Shown here: positions 5,466 through 5,533 of the stretch, in pieces
How positions within the stretch are numbered: the first letter of the stretch is position 1
Layout: every line of letters starts with the position of its first letter
Assembly (NCBI GenBank): GCA_030746455.1
Contig: JASLMQ010001074.1
Span: forward strand, 1 to 5,533
Direction of reading: 5' to 3'
Source of the DNA: Candidatus Latescibacterota bacterium
Lineage (GTDB): Bacteria > Latescibacterota > UBA2968 > GCA-2709665
DNA: 5,533 nt
The notes under the pieces: model-generated
What the model was told of the DNA's origin: nothing
What the model saw: only the letters and a program-made list of their open reading frames with translations
Databases searched by the model: none
Translations under genes and position numbers: made by a program

Positions 5466-5533
5466 TCCTGTGGACTCTTGCCTTGGGCATGCGCAGGGCG
5501 GTCTCAGAGGCAGATGAGGCCCATACGGTTGAA

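Larger units (their letters stand above)
5395..5533 (-). mobile_element. Group II intron, 3' end, antisense to arsM
   Basis: Mobile self-splicing retroelement; only its last 139 bases are in the window and its 5' part lies to the right. Domains V and VI are recognisable on the - strand and end in CTCTAC at 5395, matching the usual AY intron terminus. The flanking exon is arsM sequence, so the insertion lies within arsM, splitting the Arg194 codon (CG from the exon). Upstream of domain V (5466-5533) should be domain IV. It holds a short dyad (GGGC and CTCA pairing with TGAG and GCCC, 5494-5521). A reading frame from the right edge stops at 5504-5506; whether it is the tail of the intron-encoded reverse transcriptase cannot be decided. 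Confidence 0.88.

Noticed and set aside
5504..5533. C-terminal tail of an intron-encoded reverse transcriptase on the - strand (FNRMGLICL then TGA)
   Set aside because: Only nine residues are visible and no reverse transcriptase or maturase motif can be recognised; it could equally be non-coding domain IV.

Overview
The window is GC-rich bacterial DNA with tightly spaced genes. A small secreted beta-barrel-like protein points to a Gram-negative (diderm) host. The phylum cannot be fixed from this sequence. Intergenic arrays of a GCTGA heptamer resemble short repeats I have seen in high-GC environmental and metagenomic genomes, but that is an impression and not a classification.

Layout, left to right. 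(1) The 3' end of an aldo/keto reductase gene on the + strand (1-801), open at the left edge. (2) A convergent intergenic region holding a strong 13-bp hairpin. (3) On the - strand, a small outer-membrane beta-barrel protein (1075-1731) with its own likely promoter and a structured leader. (4) On the - strand, the two subunits of aconitase X: swivel/small subunit (1895-2314) and catalytic/large subunit (2307-3557), overlapping by 8 bp. (5) A 183-bp spacer with heptamer repeat arrays in opposite orientations around a pair of mutually exclusive hairpins. (6) A short-chain dehydrogenase/reductase on the - strand (3741-4574), probably starting at a GTG. (7) A divergent promoter region with a near-consensus sigma70 promoter pointing right. 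(8) A + strand arsenite methyltransferase gene, arsM (4814-5398), cut short by (9) the 3' end of a group II intron inserted in the antisense orientation. Intron domains V and VI are clearly readable at 5395-5465.

How the genes work together. The SDR and the AcnX pair run in the same direction and may form one catabolic unit: an AcnX hydro-lyase plus an alcohol/ketone oxidoreductase. The known bacterial reaction of two-subunit AcnX is dehydration of cis-3-hydroxy-L-proline; the archaeal homologue dehydrates mevalonate 5-phosphate. No other gene of either pathway is visible, so the substrate is open. The arsM gene is a separate divergent unit for arsenic methylation. It has lost the segment that should carry the third conserved arsenic-binding cysteine, so it is probably inactive here.

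The most notable observation is the antisense group II intron in arsM. The intron's own 3' end supplies the premature stop codon, and in this orientation it cannot be spliced from the arsM transcript. Second are the heptamer arrays and alternative hairpins in front of the AcnX genes. I saw no CRISPR array, tRNA, rRNA or clearly new defence system.
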